Shown here: one piece after another, positions 5,233 through 5,789 of the stretch | How positions within the stretch are numbered: the stretch's first letter is position 1 | Layout of the letters: every line of letters starts with the position of its first letter | Origin: Moraxellaceae bacterium | Lineage (GTDB): Bacteria > Pseudomonadota > Gammaproteobacteria > Pseudomonadales > UBA3067 | Direction: 5' to 3' | NCBI GenBank assembly: GCA_002401525.1 | Contig: NVTH01000035.1 | Span: 17,577 to 23,365, forward strand | DNA: 5,789 bases | Notes under the pieces: generated by a model | The model's database searches: none | Seen by the model: the letters and a program-made list of their open reading frames with translations, nothing else | What the model was told of the DNA's origin: nothing | Program-made: the position numbers and the translations under genes

Positions 5233-5724
5233 ATGATTGGAAACGATGTGCTTCGACGAATTCGCTACAGTTTTGACTTCAACGACTCTAAGATGATTGC
5301 CTTGTTTGAACTTGGAGGTGGCAGCGTCACGCGTGCAGAAATCAGCGATTGGTTAAAAAAGGAGCTAGACCCTGACTATAAAGTATGTCCCGACCTTCAG
5401 TTGGCTACCTTTCTAAACGGTTTAATCATCGATAAACGAGGCCAACGAGACGGGCCTGCTGCAACCCCAGAAAAACGCTTGACCAATAATCTCATTTTCA
5501 TGAAATTAAAAATTGCGCTTAATCTTAAATCCGATGATGTGTTGGAGCTTCTCGCACTCGCGGATTTCAATCTTAGTAATCATGAGCTGAGCGCCTTTTT
5601 TCGAAAACCAGGTCATAAGCACTACCGAGAATGCAAAGACCAAATATTGCGAAATTTCTTAACCGGCATTCAGACAAAACACCGCGGAGAGCCCGCGCCT
5701 TTAACCGAAGAAGCCGAGGATTAA
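5233..5724 (+). CDS. yehS: YehS-like DUF1456 protein
   Basis: A 163-residue cytoplasmic protein matching E. coli YehS (about 156 residues) along its whole length. It has two copies of the DUF1456 domain, residues 3-70 and 84-152. The family signatures are visible: NDVLRRIRY at the start, CPDLQLATFLNGLIIDKRG closing the first copy, NNLIFMKLKIALNLKSDDVLELL opening the second, and PGHKHYRECKDQILRNFLTGI closing it. The two copies align with each other (R-x-x-x-x-x-DD/DS, then F-L-x-G), pointing to an internal duplication. The molecular function is unknown; the domain is helical and not enzymatic in appearance. AGGAA (5222-5226) lies 6 bases before the ATG. The acidic tail (EPAPLTEEAED) is longer than in E. 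coli. Its stop overlaps that of a convergent frame. The upstream 138 bases are AT-rich with no clear promoter. Confidence 0.92.
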   Translation: MIGNDVLRRIRYSFDFNDSKMIALFELGGGSVTRAEISDWLKKELDPDYKVCPDLQLATFLNGLIIDKRGQRDGPAATPEKRLTNNLIFMKLKIALNLKSDDVLELLALADFNLSNHELSAFFRKPGHKHYRECKDQILRNFLTGIQTKHRGEPAPLTEEAED

Positions 5725-5789
5725 CAACGCAACTTGAGGCTATAAGCAATCAATAACAGCCCTATAAAGGCGCCTACTGCCCCACCCCC
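5721..5789 (-). CDS. C-terminal end of a convergent gene, probably a membrane protein (partial)
   Basis: From the right edge, one minus-strand frame is open for 22 codons and ends in TAA at 5721-5723, overlapping the yehS stop by two bases. The other two minus-strand frames are closed. The peptide contains GAVGAFIGLLLIAYSLKL and ends LRC: a glycine-spaced hydrophobic helix with a short basic end, as at the cytoplasmic end of an inner-membrane protein. Tail-to-tail packing with overlapping stops is a common arrangement for real genes. Only 22 residues are visible, so the call is tentative and no family can be named. Confidence 0.45.
   Translation of the reverse strand, partial: GGGAVGAFIGLLLIAYSLKLRC

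Overview
The window looks like chromosomal DNA of a Gram-negative, probably marine-type gammaproteobacterium of moderate, slightly AT-rich composition. The evidence is a YehS-type DUF1456 protein, a YceB-like (DUF1439) protein, type IV prepilin-like proteins, a good Fur operator, and small inverted-repeat elements of a kind scattered through many proteobacterial genomes. The exact taxon cannot be read from this sequence.

Left part (1-2214, minus strand): three consecutive prepilin-like genes, read from 2214 towards 1. All carry the textbook G|FTLLEL peptidase signal with Glu at +5. The first (2214-1240) has an unusually long, partly repetitive 46-residue leader. A strong intrinsic terminator (1181-1203) separates it from the second, a GspG-like pseudopilin (1132-422). 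The third (399-1) starts 22 bases after that and runs off the window. No secretion ATPase, platform protein or peptidase is visible, so the assembly machinery must be encoded elsewhere or beyond the left edge.

Middle part (2215-3313): a 62-residue protein gene on the minus strand (2621-2433) has a near-perfect Shine-Dalgarno and an extended -10 promoter whose -35 is overlapped by a Fur box, so it should be iron-repressed. It lies upstream of the prepilin genes with no clear terminator between. Behind its promoter are two about 155-bp copies of a terminal-inverted-repeat element (MITE-like), each followed by about 70 bp of degenerate tandem repeats.

Right part (3314-5789): a YceB-like DUF1439 protein gene on the minus strand, unusual in lacking a lipobox, is divergent from a CvfB/YitL-family S1 RNA-binding protein gene (4246-5094). 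That is followed on the same strand by yehS (5233-5724). At the right edge the C-terminal end of a convergent gene, apparently ending in a glycine-rich membrane helix, overlaps the yehS stop codon.

The least ordinary parts are the prepilin cassette with its internal terminator and repeat-built leader, and the Fur-controlled small gene next to it. Most of the rest is recognisable core-type genome.
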